64,000 bases of DNA from Diplolepis rosae (Eukaryota; Arthropoda; Insecta; Hymenoptera; Diplolepididae), in the NCBI GenBank assembly GCA_030998225.1, contig JAPYXD010000704.1, forward strand, positions 8,370,001 to 8,434,000, read 5' to 3'. A program made the position numbers and the translations under genes. This document shows positions 1 to 11,159 of this stretch, one piece after another. The notes beneath the pieces were generated by a model. That model was not told the origin of the DNA. It saw only the letters and a list, made by a program, of their open reading frames with translations, and did not search any database. The first letter of the stretch is position 1, and each line of letters begins with the position of its first letter.

Positions 1-262
1 TCAAATATCAAATGCCCTTAATGTTTATATTTATGTAAGATAACTTTTTTCGTAAACAAAATTTGTTTCTGAAAATTTGTAACATATGATATAATGCAGT
101 AAAAAACGCTTGTCGGTTTCATTTCAGCATAAGTTTTTCAGGAATAAATTGCAGTTAATTTCAATTGCTGATAACATTTCCAGTTTTAATTTATCAAAAA
201 AAATTGCAAATTTTTTACAAAAACGAACGAAAAATTTCTCAAATTTTCAGCAAGATATTTTT

Positions 263-407
263 CATAGCGCCTCCTTTGAAAATCCGATTTTCGGTAACTG
301 TAGAGCGGGTTGAAACTATGATTTTCAACCCTAGGGTTGAAAGTCGCTGTTTCAACCCGCTCCACAGTTACAGCCAATCAGATTCTCAAAAGAGTTGCTA
401 TGAAAAA
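263..407. repeat. Palindromic (foldback) MITE-like repeat
   Basis: The left half (about 263-334) and the reverse complement of the right half (about 335-407) match over roughly 72 bases with only scattered mismatches. The centre is at AACCCTAGGGTT. The whole unit could fold into one hairpin. It begins TTCATAGC and ends GCTATGAA. No coding content is seen. Small ATG frames across it run on both strands because of the symmetry and are not genes. Confidence 0.75.
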
Positions 408-545
408 TAGTATACATTACTCGAAACAAAACACAGCGAAAGCATTTCGTGTGATTGCAGCCCTCGTTTCACTCGGGCAGAGCAAACTTCACACTCATGC
501 AATCGCTCTGTTTCGCCCCTTGTAATGTAATATACTATTGTTCTC
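398..545. repeat. GC-richer hairpin repeat with AATAGTATA ends
   Basis: The unit starts AATAGTATACATTAC and ends with the inverse, GTAATGTAATATACTATT. It encloses a CG-rich core with inverted GCGAAA/TTTCGC-type segments. The termini resemble those of the two larger hairpin repeats near 12.9 kb and 43.9 kb, so it is probably the same broad family. It lies directly beside the palindrome at 263-407. Confidence 0.5.
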
Positions 546-1560
546 AATGAAGTTACTTCACAGAAATGCATGAAATATGAAATGCCTAAAACTTCAACTA
601 CGTGTCTTAGATACATATTCCCAATTTTGAAACATTCTTGAGATAATTATTTTGCATTCAAATTTACTCAACAGTGTACTTTAATTATGCTTACAACACA
701 GCTTAGCTCAAAGCCTTAAAATTAAATAAATAAAACCTTCTTTTTTAGTCCACAGAATTACAAATTTATTGTCTTTTGTCATGAATTTTCCTTAACAGTG
801 ACTTTTTCAACAATTAGGCCATGACACAATAGCCATGGCTCATATTGCTTTTACTGACTGTTTACCTCTCTTCTCTCATCCTGTCAACCTCGCCTGCTAC
901 CCTTTACACTTCCTCGTTTATTCTCACGCATTTTCCACCCCTTTTCTTTTAGCCTCTTTAGTGCCTAGAGCACTCTATTTCTTGTGGAGTTGGACCTGCG
1001 GTGCTTTTGCACTTAAAGCTCAACAAGTAACGGTAGACAGTGTATTTGCATTGTTACTAGAAGTATTGAAGGAACATGGAGTCTGCGTACCTACGTATAC
1101 GTATTAGGTAAGCATCATGCATGCAAAACATGAATTGAAGCTCTAATGCGTTGAACAATGCTGATTTCGCAAGTTTCAATGACGACCCCAACCCGAATCT
1201 AGGTACATGAATCCATCAAAAGTGACCAGAATTATTCAAGGGACAAAAATCACGTTCTTTTTCTATTAAAAAAGAAAAAGGATCTACTTAGCAGGTTGAT
1301 TCGCTCACAAGTTTAAGGGGTTAGACCACTGTGACGGGCTTTTTTCAGGATTATTTTCAGGAATTAATTTCTAACTAAATATTTATGAAACACCAGTAAT
1401 TTTTTTATTGTCTTCTTTACACATTAAAGAACGTGTCAAAATTTTTTTGTGCAAAAAAATATAAAACTTATCGAGTTAAGCTACTTTGCGCATCCCTATA
1501 ATAAGCTGTTATGTTGATCAAAAACATGATATTTAATTGCGAACAGCGGTCATAATTAAT
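546..1560. other. AT-rich DNA, no supported gene
   Basis: I see no convincing exon, repeat end or RNA gene. An ATG frame at 835-1107 (90 codons) has no recognisable motif and shows no splice context, so it is not called. Confidence 0.4.
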
Positions 1561-1764
1561 GGCTACTGTGAATCAGTGCACATAATATTGTCTTACTGCG
1601 GTGTCTAAATGTGGAAATAAATAGTAAGCCCGTAAGCACACGTAAAGCATGAGATTTTCACGATTTGAAAGACACGATGCCCAACGGCTCGAAAGAAAAC
1701 TTTTTGGCGGCACGCTCTTACCACGTCTTGGATCAAATTTCGGGTAATTAAAAAAATTAAATAC

Positions 1765-1850
1765 TATTAGGTGCACAACTACGTTCTCGCTGTTTGTCAA
1801 TAGATGGCTCCAGCAGTAAGTGCTTGTAACACCCCAAATGGGTGTCGGTA
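1765..1850 (-). mobile_element. Solo mariner terminal fragment
   Basis: TTAGGTGCACAACTACG followed by a segment reading TTTGTCAATAGATGGC matches the usual mariner end plus 5' leader seen elsewhere in this window (compare 14266 and 21380-21443). No transposase follows on either side, so this is a leftover terminus. Confidence 0.5.
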
Positions 1851-2129
1851 AGAATGATTTCTTCAAAGGAGAGTTCTCGACTGCCTTAAACGTAAAAACG
1901 CAAAAGGTAGGGAATTAATAATAATTTTAACACTTTGGTTTAATTTCACTTTGAATTTACACACACATAAAATTTATTTCCAAGATGTTTTAATTATTAA
2001 GATATAATTAATAAGCTGGAAGTCTTGGGTGCGGTTCGCGGGTGTAAAGTTAAAAACTAAAACTTCTATCGAATTTAGAAATGGTTCAAAGAAAATCGAG
2101 AGAGAAAAACGAGCGACTGTCTCGAAAGA

Positions 2130-2375
2130 GTCAAAAATCAATCTGACTCTCCAGCCGAGAAACGATGATAAAAATCCGGCCCCTCTGCATATAGTTTCTT
2201 GGTTTCGAGAAACGCCCCTGCCCCAATTGCAGCCAGTAAACACAGGGTTTCCTTCCACTTTTCCTGAGTTTTCCCTCCACCAAGAAAATCTGTAAGAACA
2301 TTGAGAGCCTCCTTAGTCCCGTCCGCTTGGACATTTATGACCTTTGCGATGGCTCCCAGGTCAAGTCAAAGGGTC
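2130..2375 (-). pseudogene. Unrecognised degenerate reading frame
   Basis: On the minus strand one frame reads about 75 codons without a stop. It includes GAIAKVINVQADGTKEALN, a glycine-rich FLGGGK stretch and an alanine/glycine segment LLAAIGAGAF. There is an in-frame stop just upstream. A second frame (DMWRRLVSRGPFDL) joins it only with a frameshift. Composition is more protein-like than the AT-rich surroundings. I do not recognise the family. It could be a relic of a mobile element or of a host gene. Confidence 0.25.
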
Positions 2376-2379
2376 CTCG

Positions 2380-3070
2380 AGAAACTAGCCTGCGCCACAT
2401 GTCGAGTGGACGATACAATGGGTGGTTTTTTATGCGTCCTTTCCCTCGCAAAATAGTTTCACTTTCCTTAGTAACCCTACTTTAAGTTTTCTAAGTAACT
2501 CTACTATAATACAAATTGGAAATAAGATTTATCGCCTATGTTTCTAATAATTCGATGAGCGTGAGAACTTACTCTCTAAACCTAAACAAACTCCAAGACT
2601 TCCCTTATCTAGAAATTATAGAATAGTATATTATACATTTTTCATGCTTAAAACTTAAAATTTAGTACATCTCATATTTTAAAAATAAAGTGTCACTCAA
2701 AATACGTTTCTAAGGTTCCAAGAGCGTCCTAAAATCATTCAAACATTCTTGTCTCTTTGCATCCTGTCACATGTTTATTCTGAGCTTATTTTAGATACTA
2801 TTTCTTAAATTTGTACCTCTATTACTTAACATGAACAATAAATCTTTCTTTATATATGGTTTGGTGCCATTTATATTGTAAATTGCATTCTAAGATCTAA
2901 GAAATATTACTAATTAGAAATTGTAGGTAATTTAATGAATCTACTTTATCTGATCGGTAAAGTAGTTTGTTCGCGCCAGTCAGCGATCATCACATGCTGG
3001 TCGCTTTTGACATATTCAAAACGTCATGAACCAAGCTTAGACATATGGTAAACAAACCGTTTTTGACACA
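2380..3070. other. AT-rich DNA, nothing recognised
   Basis: No exon-like or repeat-end signal is seen. A mariner fragment follows immediately. Confidence 0.35.
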
Positions 3071-3115
3071 TTAGTGATTTTGTTTTGGCGTCATATACTT
3101 TTGGTTTTGTGAAAA

Positions 3116-3257
3116 TGTCTGATTTTGTGGAAAATACTTGTCATTTGCGGGAAGTGTTGATTTTCTTCTTTCATTCGAAGAAAACGGCGGATGAAGCGCA
3201 TCGAGAGCTCCAAAAAGTTTACGGAAATGCTGCTCTAAGTGAAACAACGTGCCGTGA
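3116..3257 (+). pseudogene. Mariner transposase N-terminal fragment
   Basis: From the ATG at 3116 the frame reads MSDFVENTCHLREVL, then FFHSKKTADEAHRELQKVYG and ALSETTCRD. This is the first helix-turn-helix of mariner-family transposases, which in the family binds the terminal inverted repeat. The match ends abruptly at CGTGATT|AATTATAAATGG, before the WF(R/Q)RFK segment that normally follows. The copy is therefore a 5' fragment truncated after about 47 codons. The catalytic domain is absent and it cannot be active. Confidence 0.75.
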
Positions 3258-3299
3258 TTAATTATAAATGGTGAGAAATGATATAAAAATCCATGAAAA

Positions 3300-4480
3300 C
3301 TTTGCATGACGTTACTTGATACTTAGAATTATAACCATAAGTTAGCAACATTTTCGTGTTAAGGAATTGGCCACACTTGACAGCGCCCATGTATAAGCAT
3401 AGTGCTTTCCTCACATGCCCCTCACCTCTGGCTAACACTCAATCCTCCATAAAGAGTTTATCAGACGTTATCTAAAGAAGAGAAGATTATTTCTTTAGTG
3501 CGAAAAATTCAGTTTCTGAGAACGCTGCACAATGTTAAAGTTGCCTATGCACAGCGTGCATGACTAATCGGTGAGGCATGTAACCATTGTGAATCTCAAC
3601 ATATAGCAAAATACACTATAATTTCCTATTTCTGCATGAAATTCATTGAAGAAGCATGCAGGAGTTTTCAAAGTAGAAATAATAGAAATAATTTTCGAAA
3701 AATTTGGAAATAAATTGGATAAAAACTGTGAGTTAGAAGTACCACCGATTTGAAAAATGTTATTTCAAGAAATACCCGTTTAAAATTTTAAACTAAACTT
3801 TGTAATATCGGGTACTTAAACAAACAAAGTTTGAATCGACGGTGCCTACACCACATAATTGACTTCCTTATTGGTCTTCTCCATGGCACTAATTTTATTT
3901 ATAATGTTATTAATGACTACCTGGATCCATAATTTTGTCGATAAATGAAGTAGTAAACTGGCCGTGCTCAGAGGCGTTTTCCGCGCAATGAAACTTCTCG
4001 TATAAAATCGCCTATTATGCTTATAAAAACGTTCCCAATCATATTTATATGTACGAAATAATACTCTAGACACTCCCAGAAATCAGTTTCGTTCAAAAAA
4101 ATAAAATCGGTTATTTGAAACTTTAAAGGTGGTCTACCTCTAATACACCTGTATATTAGATGTAACTAATTGACAAAAATATCGTAGTCATTATATATTT
4201 CCATTAATATCGATACACTTATATTGAATTTAATTATATTTTACATTGAATTTAATGTATCATTCATGCAAATGACTGCACATATTGTGAGAACATAAAG
4301 TTTAACACAATTTTTCTAACGGTATAAATTTCCTAATATTGTTAACGTAAATTTCTTTTATTTAAACTCACCTTCACTTTGAAGAATAAATCATTCTCAT
4401 CATAAAACTCGCACTTCACACTAGACATTTATAGATCCAAAAAATAGGAAATGAAAACAAAAATTAACATTTTTTTGATA
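3300..4480. other. AT-rich DNA without recognised features
   Basis: No coding, RNA or terminal-repeat signal that I can support. The right border is the TA target duplication of the Tigger element at 4481. Confidence 0.35.
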
Positions 4481-4489
4481 GGGTAAGTG

Positions 4490-4760
4490 TGCCAATTACT
4501 GCGGATCGAAAATCAAAACGGCTTTTAAAGTTAAAAAAAAAGATTTTGAGATCAAAAAGTCGTAGCGAATTAATTTATAAAGCAGTATTTGGTATTAAGT
4601 AAGTAGTATGCAGTCCATAAACCCTGAAAAGAAACCAGATTTACTTAGAAAATGCGAATCTAAAAAAAATGTTCCATGTAGGTATTACTGCGGGTTTGCA
4701 TGAATTACTGCGCACCAATCACTGCGGAAGCCCCAATTACTGCGCGCGTAATACTGTGAT
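4490..4760. promoter_or_regulatory. Subterminal ATTACTGCG repeats (probable transposase-binding sites)
   Basis: Five close variants of (A/T)TTACTGCG(G/C) lie near 4494, 4683, 4704, 4718 (ATCACTGCG) and 4736. Reverse-oriented copies sit near the other end (about 7772, 8167 and 8187). Arrays of this kind just inside the ends are known in pogo and EnSpm-type elements as transposase-binding sites; that role is inferred here. Confidence 0.5.
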
Positions 4761-4905
4761 ATTATTTTGAGTGAACTTACAATTAATTTAGGAGTGTTAA
4801 ACATTTTGTTTAATCTTAATTATACAAAGTAAGCATAACGAAGCATTTGTAATAGATTGAGATTTTATTGTTTTATAACTTTTATTTAATTACATTAAAA
4901 TTATG

Positions 4906-7632
4906 TCACTTAAATTCCTCTTGCTTCTTTAGCAACGATTCAATACTTTCTTTGATTTGAGCTTCTTCTTTCTTCTTCAATAACAATTCTTCGGTTGCTT
5001 TCTTTTTCTCCTCCAAATCCTTCAATCGTTTTTGTTGTTTTAATAGTTTTTCCTTTTCTTTTTCAAACCTTAATTGCTCTTTTTGCCATTTCTGTTCTTC
5101 TCTTTTTATTCGGTCTAATTCCTTTTTGATTTTAATTTCGTCCTGTTTTTCTATTTTGATTTTTCTTTTTAATTCCATCTCCTTAGCCTTCGCGAGTTTT
5201 TCATCTTCTTTTTCTTGTTTGATTCGTTGCCATTCAGCCCCAGACACAACAGATGGCATTTTGACTTTCAATTTTCTCCGCTTACCACTTTGATTAAGTT
5301 GATCATGATCTGGCCAAGATAAAAATCTTTTGAGAGATCTGCTTGAGTTTTGATTGCTGGAATTTGTAATGTCTTGTAAAGAATTGTGATCGTGAAACTG
5401 CAATTCTTCATTTTTCGGTTTTTGCCCATCAACCTTGAATATCTTATCATATTCTGATTCTCTACCGTTGTATACGACTTCATTCGTTGAGGTAGATGCG
5501 AAATCAGAGTTTACACCTGTCAAGTCAACAGTAGACTCTGCGGGAGCTTTTGCGATGATTTAAAAGGATAGATTTGTTTTATCAGTGGCCAAAGGCAAAA
5601 CAGGGTAATTTAATACCTCCTCATAAAAAGTAGTTTCGTTAGAATTCATATCTAAATCCACGACTACAGATTCTTCGGGTGAAGTTTCCATCTCCGGTAT
5701 CTGAGAAAATCATTTGATTTGGATGTAGGTATTGTAATTACAATAAAAACATGAGCAGAATATGTGTATAAATACATATATATTTATCTTAAACTTAAAA
5801 TAACATTTAAAAAATCAATGTATAACAATATAAGATATAATAATGTATATATATATATATATTTAAGTAGTTTCCGTCATTTTCTGAGAACGTAGTCAGG
5901 AATTGAAATTCAGAGCTTTTTACGAATCCTTCATTCATCCTTATATCCTCTTGGCCAACTTCGAAAGCCTCGTTGAGATTTTCAACCTTCAAGCAAAGAA
6001 AATGGAATTAAATTTAAATAATAAATAAAATAAGGGATACAATGATTAATTTGTAATATAAGAAGTAGGATGTACCTCAATACTATCAGAGTCATTTCTT
6101 GGTATTTCTGCATCTGGATGCGATAACTTATACCACATTTCAAAAAGGCTTTCATCTTTCGTTAATCCTTCCCAAATAGGACCTTCATTGAAGCGAAACA
6201 TTTGTAGCTTATCTTCGGTCAGCAAACTTTCGAAAAATTGCAAAGGATCTGGGATATTGTATATAATTTCGGAATCATTGATGAATACGCCAGAGTCGAT
6301 TGGGGGTCGATTTCTTCGAAAAACCTTAGTGAAATCGATAGCACTAACGTCAAATGGGCACAAGCCACATTTTTTAAATCCATTTATTAAAAGCTTCTTA
6401 GTATCCATGGCATCAAGTGTTCTTTTCAAGATTGGAGCAAATTGGTATTTTTTTTATACCGATGCTTGAAGAACTATCACAAATTCTCTTATTCATCTTC
6501 TGCCATTCAGCCTTAAAGCTTCGGAAAAAAGATACGTCGAGGGGCTGTATAATGTGCGTGGCATTTGGATGCAACGCTACAAGCACAATTTCATGCTCCG
6601 AACAAAATTTGCTGAGATGAAGCGTAAGATGTGATGAATGACCATCAAGGTAGAAAACCACTGGCCGTTTTATTTGTTTCTCGGTCAACCAAGGCTCAAA
6701 TACATTGACCATATATTCATAAAAGGTTTTTGCTGTCATCCATCCATTGTCGCTATATCCAAAAGCGAATTCTTCTGGTGCCATTTCAGCAGCATTCTTT
6801 GGCAATGATTTTCCGGAAAAAAGTATAAAACTTGGAGCAAGTTCGCCTGCAGCATTTCCTGTCACTAAAACTGATATATTTTCCTTCTCGTTGTTTCCTA
6901 CTATGTTGTAAACATTTTTACACCCTTTTGGTGCTAATACTGCAGGAGGCTTTGGATTTAGAGGAACTCCTGTAAATTAAAATATTTCGATTCAGGGGTT
7001 TCTATTGTTATTATATCATTTTTTAATATTATATTGTTTTCATTTATATTTTCACCTGTTTCATCACTATTGTAAACTCGTTCCGGTTTAATTATCAGTA
7101 AGTTCTGCGAACTGAGATACTTTGATGTTTCTGAATACCAGTTTCTTAAACTTTGTTCGGTTACTTTTGCTCTATTTAAGCAAACATTTTCTGAAATTCT
7201 CGTAGAAATTTCTGGATGACGCTTCAGAAACGATTCGTACCAACTCCTGCCTGGTATATCATCCGTGAAAGGGTTCGTCTTCTTCAAGTTTTTACAAATT
7301 CCTTGAACGCTTATGAGTAATTGGGACTTCGTTACAGGAAATCCAGCTTTGCAACAATGAAAAATCCAATTGACAACTTCCTCTTCTTCTTCTGTACTCA
7401 GCACTGATGCAGGCCCAGGCTTTTTATCCGCATATTTATTCTCTTTTTTTGCTCTCAAGGTTGATTCAGGAATTCGGTATTTCCTCGATACTCCAGCAAT
7501 TGATTTCCCTCTCTTAACCTCCTTCAATGCGTGCAACACATCTTCTTTCGAATACTGTAATCTTTTAGTCTTTTTTTTTTCCTTCACTCCCACTTTTTTG
7601 GGGGTATGTTTTTTCTTAGCAGCTTTTCCCAT
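4906..7632 (-). pseudogene. Tigger-like (pogo) transposase, spliced, with a frameshift and a stop
   Basis: The start is ATG 7632-7630 (MGKAAKKKHTPKK). Exon 1 (7632-7058) encodes a psq/CENP-B-like helix-turn-helix with SIAGVSRKYRIPESTLR and the first catalytic aspartate in YNSDETG. An 88-bp intron (7057-6970, GT...AG) is removed, giving DETG followed by VPLNPKPPAVLAPKGCKNVY. The next exon carries FSGKSLP, the second aspartate in VVFYLDGHSSHLTL and the HPNATHIIQPLDVSFFRSFK block. This is the DDE domain of pogo/Tigger and JERKY/CENP-B relatives. At an A8 run (about 6452-6459) a one-base indel breaks the frame; beyond it RTLDAMDTKKLLINGFKKCG continues. Further likely exons follow at about 6429-6078, about 5991-5876 and from about 5700 down. 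The last contains an in-frame TAA at 5562-5560, then a lysine/glutamate-rich coiled coil ending at 4906. In the family the protein binds the element ends and cuts and pastes it. Confidence 0.82.
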
Positions 7633-8610
7633 TTTCAATTACGTTACTTATTTAAAATGTTGAACTCGGTGTGTAAACTTTTAAACAACATACAAGGCCG
7701 ACACTGAAAAACACATACGTCAAACTGGACACTCAGTAAGTTTCCAGGTTATGCAATGCTGCCTGACAGCTCGCAGTAATTCATACACCTATGAAAATCA
7801 TGTACCAAATACTGTTTTGGTAAAAAAATGATTAAAAAACGTATTTTTTTTTATTTTGCATAAATATTTAGAAAAATAAGATATTTACTTTACAGAAAAT
7901 AATATCACAATAAATATTTTATTTTCAGAAACGGAATTATAACAAGTTTTTCAGAACGTGTTCATGACCTGTCAACAAATCTAAGCATTAAAACTATAGG
8001 ATTCGGGAACATGAGAGTTTCAAATTGCAATCAATTAGCTACATATATCGTAACTATTAATAATTCTTTGATACTTGTTATGCTTGGATTAGAAATTAAT
8101 TATTTTCAATTGTTCTGTAACGCTACATATCTTTAAAACATTGTATATAATTAGTTTTATTTGAAACCGCAGTAACTGGGGCATCCACAGTAATACCCAC
8201 ACTTACCCTAAATGACGTAAGAAATAAAAAAAGGGAGAGAATTAGTTTTTCACCTCGAAAAATTAAACAAAAATGACCCATGTGTCAAATCTTGTCACCT
8301 ATTTATGTATTTAAATATTATATATCGGATTTGAATATTATATTTGAATTAGTATATATCGATACCCACGTTCTACTATGTCGTATCCCACAAAATTTGA
8401 GAATTGACTTTTTTTGAAAAATGGATTAATAATAATGTTTTACAGCTTATATTAAAATCTTGTGAGTCAAATTGTTTATTTAATATTTTTAAATAAATAT
8501 TCTAATATGTTGTATCCCACATCCATTGGTTAAGTCAGCGCCAGCGATGTGACAGTCAATTTTTATTTTGTGATTAGTCTTAAGTTTATTTTGAGAAATT
8601 ATTTAATAAA

Positions 8611-10605
8611 ATGAGTAAGAAGGTAATTACAAATAATATTTTTACAACTCCAATTGAATCTAGAGCATCCGCTGAAACCTCTGTTTGTAGATCGATTACA
8701 CGGAGAAAAATAGTTGAGGTAATTGTACTCAACTCAGTCGATTAAACTTGGGACATAAGTACATTTGAACATTTATTAAATTCTAGTCGGGTAAAATGAA
8801 TTTGATGAATTCCTAATTCACCCAAAGTGAATAACAATAAACGTTACATAGAAAATAGTAAGCAGTTGAGTAAAACCTCATCGACGACAGGGCATCAACA
8901 TTCGTCAGTGGATTGACATAAAATGTATTAGTATATCACCGACGCTTGAGGAGTTTCAAACTATAGTTGAGTAAAATGAGCATCGGGCGTATTATTATCT
9001 TAAATAAAAAAAATCCTTACCTCAAGAGTCTGCCATTAGTCATCCGATACATACATACCTACATACGTAAACAGCACTCAAATACATTCACACTATTCAG
9101 TCGTAGCTAATCATATTTTTAATCACAAATACATTTAAACATATAACCTTACATAAATAAACCTAATAACTACACTTATATATAGTACGATACGCTTTCG
9201 TCGAATCACGCACACGCTCGCTTACAATTCTGAGACATAAAACTTGGAACTTTCTTATGTAGTGACTGCAAGAGTTATTCAGAGCCTGTGGACCAGTGTC
9301 GTGACTAGAGTTCTTGAGCCTTAGTCAAGTAAAAATGAATCAAATTTTTTGATAAATTGTTCATGAAATATTTTTTTTAATTGATATAATTAATTTATTA
9401 ATTATTATAATTATGATTGTTGATGTATATAATATAATTAATAATTCAAACTCAACTAATTAATTTGAAAATCATCAATATTTAGTATACATTTTTATTA
9501 TATCTACGTATGAAGTTTAATGAAACTAAAGTTTGACATGTACCTTAAAAAATTGTATTATTATCAAAAAGTATCAATTTAATTTAAAAAACTTAAGTTA
9601 TACAAACTAGTGGATAATCATATAAAGAAATAGTGGTTAACACTGCGGTGCATGTACGAAAGCTTCGTGGCGAACAGACAAAACACGATCAAACACTACT
9701 GCAGTACGATGAATTTTTAAAATCACTAGTTTATAAGTGGAATACACTATTTTGGATTTATAGAGTACTAAAATAAACTGTAATTGTATTTTGTATGCTT
9801 TTAATTGATTTTGATTATTAAATATAATAACTTGGAACATCGGTAAGCTGAAAATTCAACAGGTTTTTCAAATTAAAAATATTTTATGTGTGCCCAAGGC
9901 GCAGATTACTTTCATTCGATCCTGCGTGAATGGATATAGCTGGTGGAATAAATCTTGCGGTTTACGGTTTACTCAACTCTCGATTAAAGCGTAGAGTAGA
10001 ATGAAGAGAAATCTCTACTATGTTGGTGATTTCATAAAAGACTGGTTTTTTATAATTATACTATGAGTAGTAATATGTACATTTAGAAACTTTTAATGCA
10101 CGCTTTTAAACTTCACCCTACACTTCTGAATTTTACTTAACTGTGATTTATTTTTAAACATTTAATATGTCACAAATAACTACAGTGATACTGAATAACT
10201 TCTAACTTGTCCTTATGTCCCAAATTTGATCGGAAGTTGTGTAAAATTACCTCAACTATTTTTCTCCGTGTAAGAAGAACTAAAAGTAAATGGCAACAAT
10301 TACAGGCATTAAAAAAAGTATTGCTGAGAGATACACACTGCTTCTATAATAATATAAAATATATTGATGACACTGACTGCTTCTGCCCAGTCTCCATCAA
10401 TAAAATATTTGGAAGCCGAGAATAAAAATATAGTTAAGGTAACTGAAAAGACTAAGTGTAAGAAACGAAAAGCTAATCAAGTTAATCTTGGTGTTAAAAG
10501 CAAAGTACTGCGTACTAATAATAGATTTAAAAAACCTGAAGATAATGATATTAATTATAAAAAAAATTGTGATAATACCAGACGAAAGAGGACAAGAAAT
10601 TTCTA
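8611..10605 (+). pseudogene. Lysine-rich ORF of the 8.36-11.06 kb element, split by insertion
   Basis: The left part starts ATG near 8611 (MSKKVITNNIFTTPIESRAS) and runs to about 8698, where the nested element enters. The right part resumes after 10272 with RRTKSKWQQLQALKKVLLRD and continues after a frame change with KTKCKKRKANQVNLGVKSK and a further basic tail ending near 10605. Removing the nested element and one TA copy brings the halves together only with a frame change. The protein is very basic and low in complexity. I do not recognise a domain, and no catalytic motif is visible. Confidence 0.35.
8699..10270. mobile_element. Nested 1.57 kb TIR element (CACGGAGAAAAATAG ends)
   Basis: CACGGAGAAAAATAGTTGAG at 8699 is matched inverted at 10270. 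Similarity continues for about 34 bases, and TA flanks both sides (8697-8698, 10271-10272). Internally several GAGTAAAATGA-like units occur (about 8791, 8870, 8967, 9328). No transposase is seen, so it is non-autonomous. It sits inside the ORF of the outer element and must be the younger insertion. Confidence 0.7.
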
Positions 10606-11159
10606 ACAATCTCAGCAAGAAAATGTACCTGAAGTAAAAAAAAAAAAAAATTAAGAGTGCTTAAAATGAAAAAAAAAATGTTTTAAGCAATATTAAAGAT
10701 AGTAAAAATAAAATGTATGAATAATGTTATATTGTAATAATTATGAATTAAACAATACAAAATAAGAGAGAAAAATGTTACGTATGGGATGGAACAATAT
10801 TTAATTATAAAACGATTAAATCAATTTTCTTTCTAAAATACATTTTAATTTTTTTTTCTTGCGTAACCCACATAAATATCATAAAATTTATTTAAATAAT
10901 TTTTTTTGCTTTAATTATTATTATTTATGCATTTTTATGAACGTATAAAACAAAAATTTGTTTACATTTATTTATTTGTGCTAGCAAGACGTTTTTATCG
11001 TTTCCTGAAAAATTTTCCAAATGTGGGATATGACATATTAGAACGTGGGTATCGATATGTAATGTGAAGCCGAAATAAATATGTAAAACCTTCCAAACTA
11101 AAATAAAAAGAATGCCAGGCACCAAAAATAAATACTGTTATCATCAGCCCAACCAGACA

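Larger units (their letters stand above)
4481..8208 (-). mobile_element. Tigger/pogo-type DNA transposon, nearly complete
   Basis: Terminal inverted repeats GGGTAAGTGTG (left, 4481) and the inverse CACACTTACCC (right, ending 8208) are flanked on both sides by TA (4479-4480 and 8209-8210), the target duplication of the IS630/Tc1/mariner/pogo superfamily. Inside, both ends carry repeated ATTACTGCG-type units, likely transposase-binding sites. The minus strand encodes a spliced Tigger transposase at 7632-4906. Length is 3728 bp. The good TIRs and near-intact gene indicate a fairly recent insertion. One frameshift and one stop in the gene suggest this copy no longer makes full-length protein. Confidence 0.88.
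8356..11058. mobile_element. TIR element of unknown superfamily, with a nested insertion
   Basis: ATATCGATACCCACGTTCTA at 8356 reappears inverted at 11058. The match extends about 37 bases with a few mismatches (through TCGTATCCCACA). A partial direct copy of the same sequence (TATGTTGTATCCCACA) lies at about 8506. The interior holds a short ORF starting at the ATG near 8611 and a lysine-rich ORF region at 10280-10605, separated by the nested element at 8699-10270. I cannot assign the superfamily, and the target duplication is ambiguous (possibly AT). Confidence 0.55.

Noticed and set aside
835..1107. 90-codon ATG frame (MAHIAFTDCLPLF...)
   Set aside because: No motif, no splice context, hydrophobic run likely by chance in AT/CT-rich DNA.
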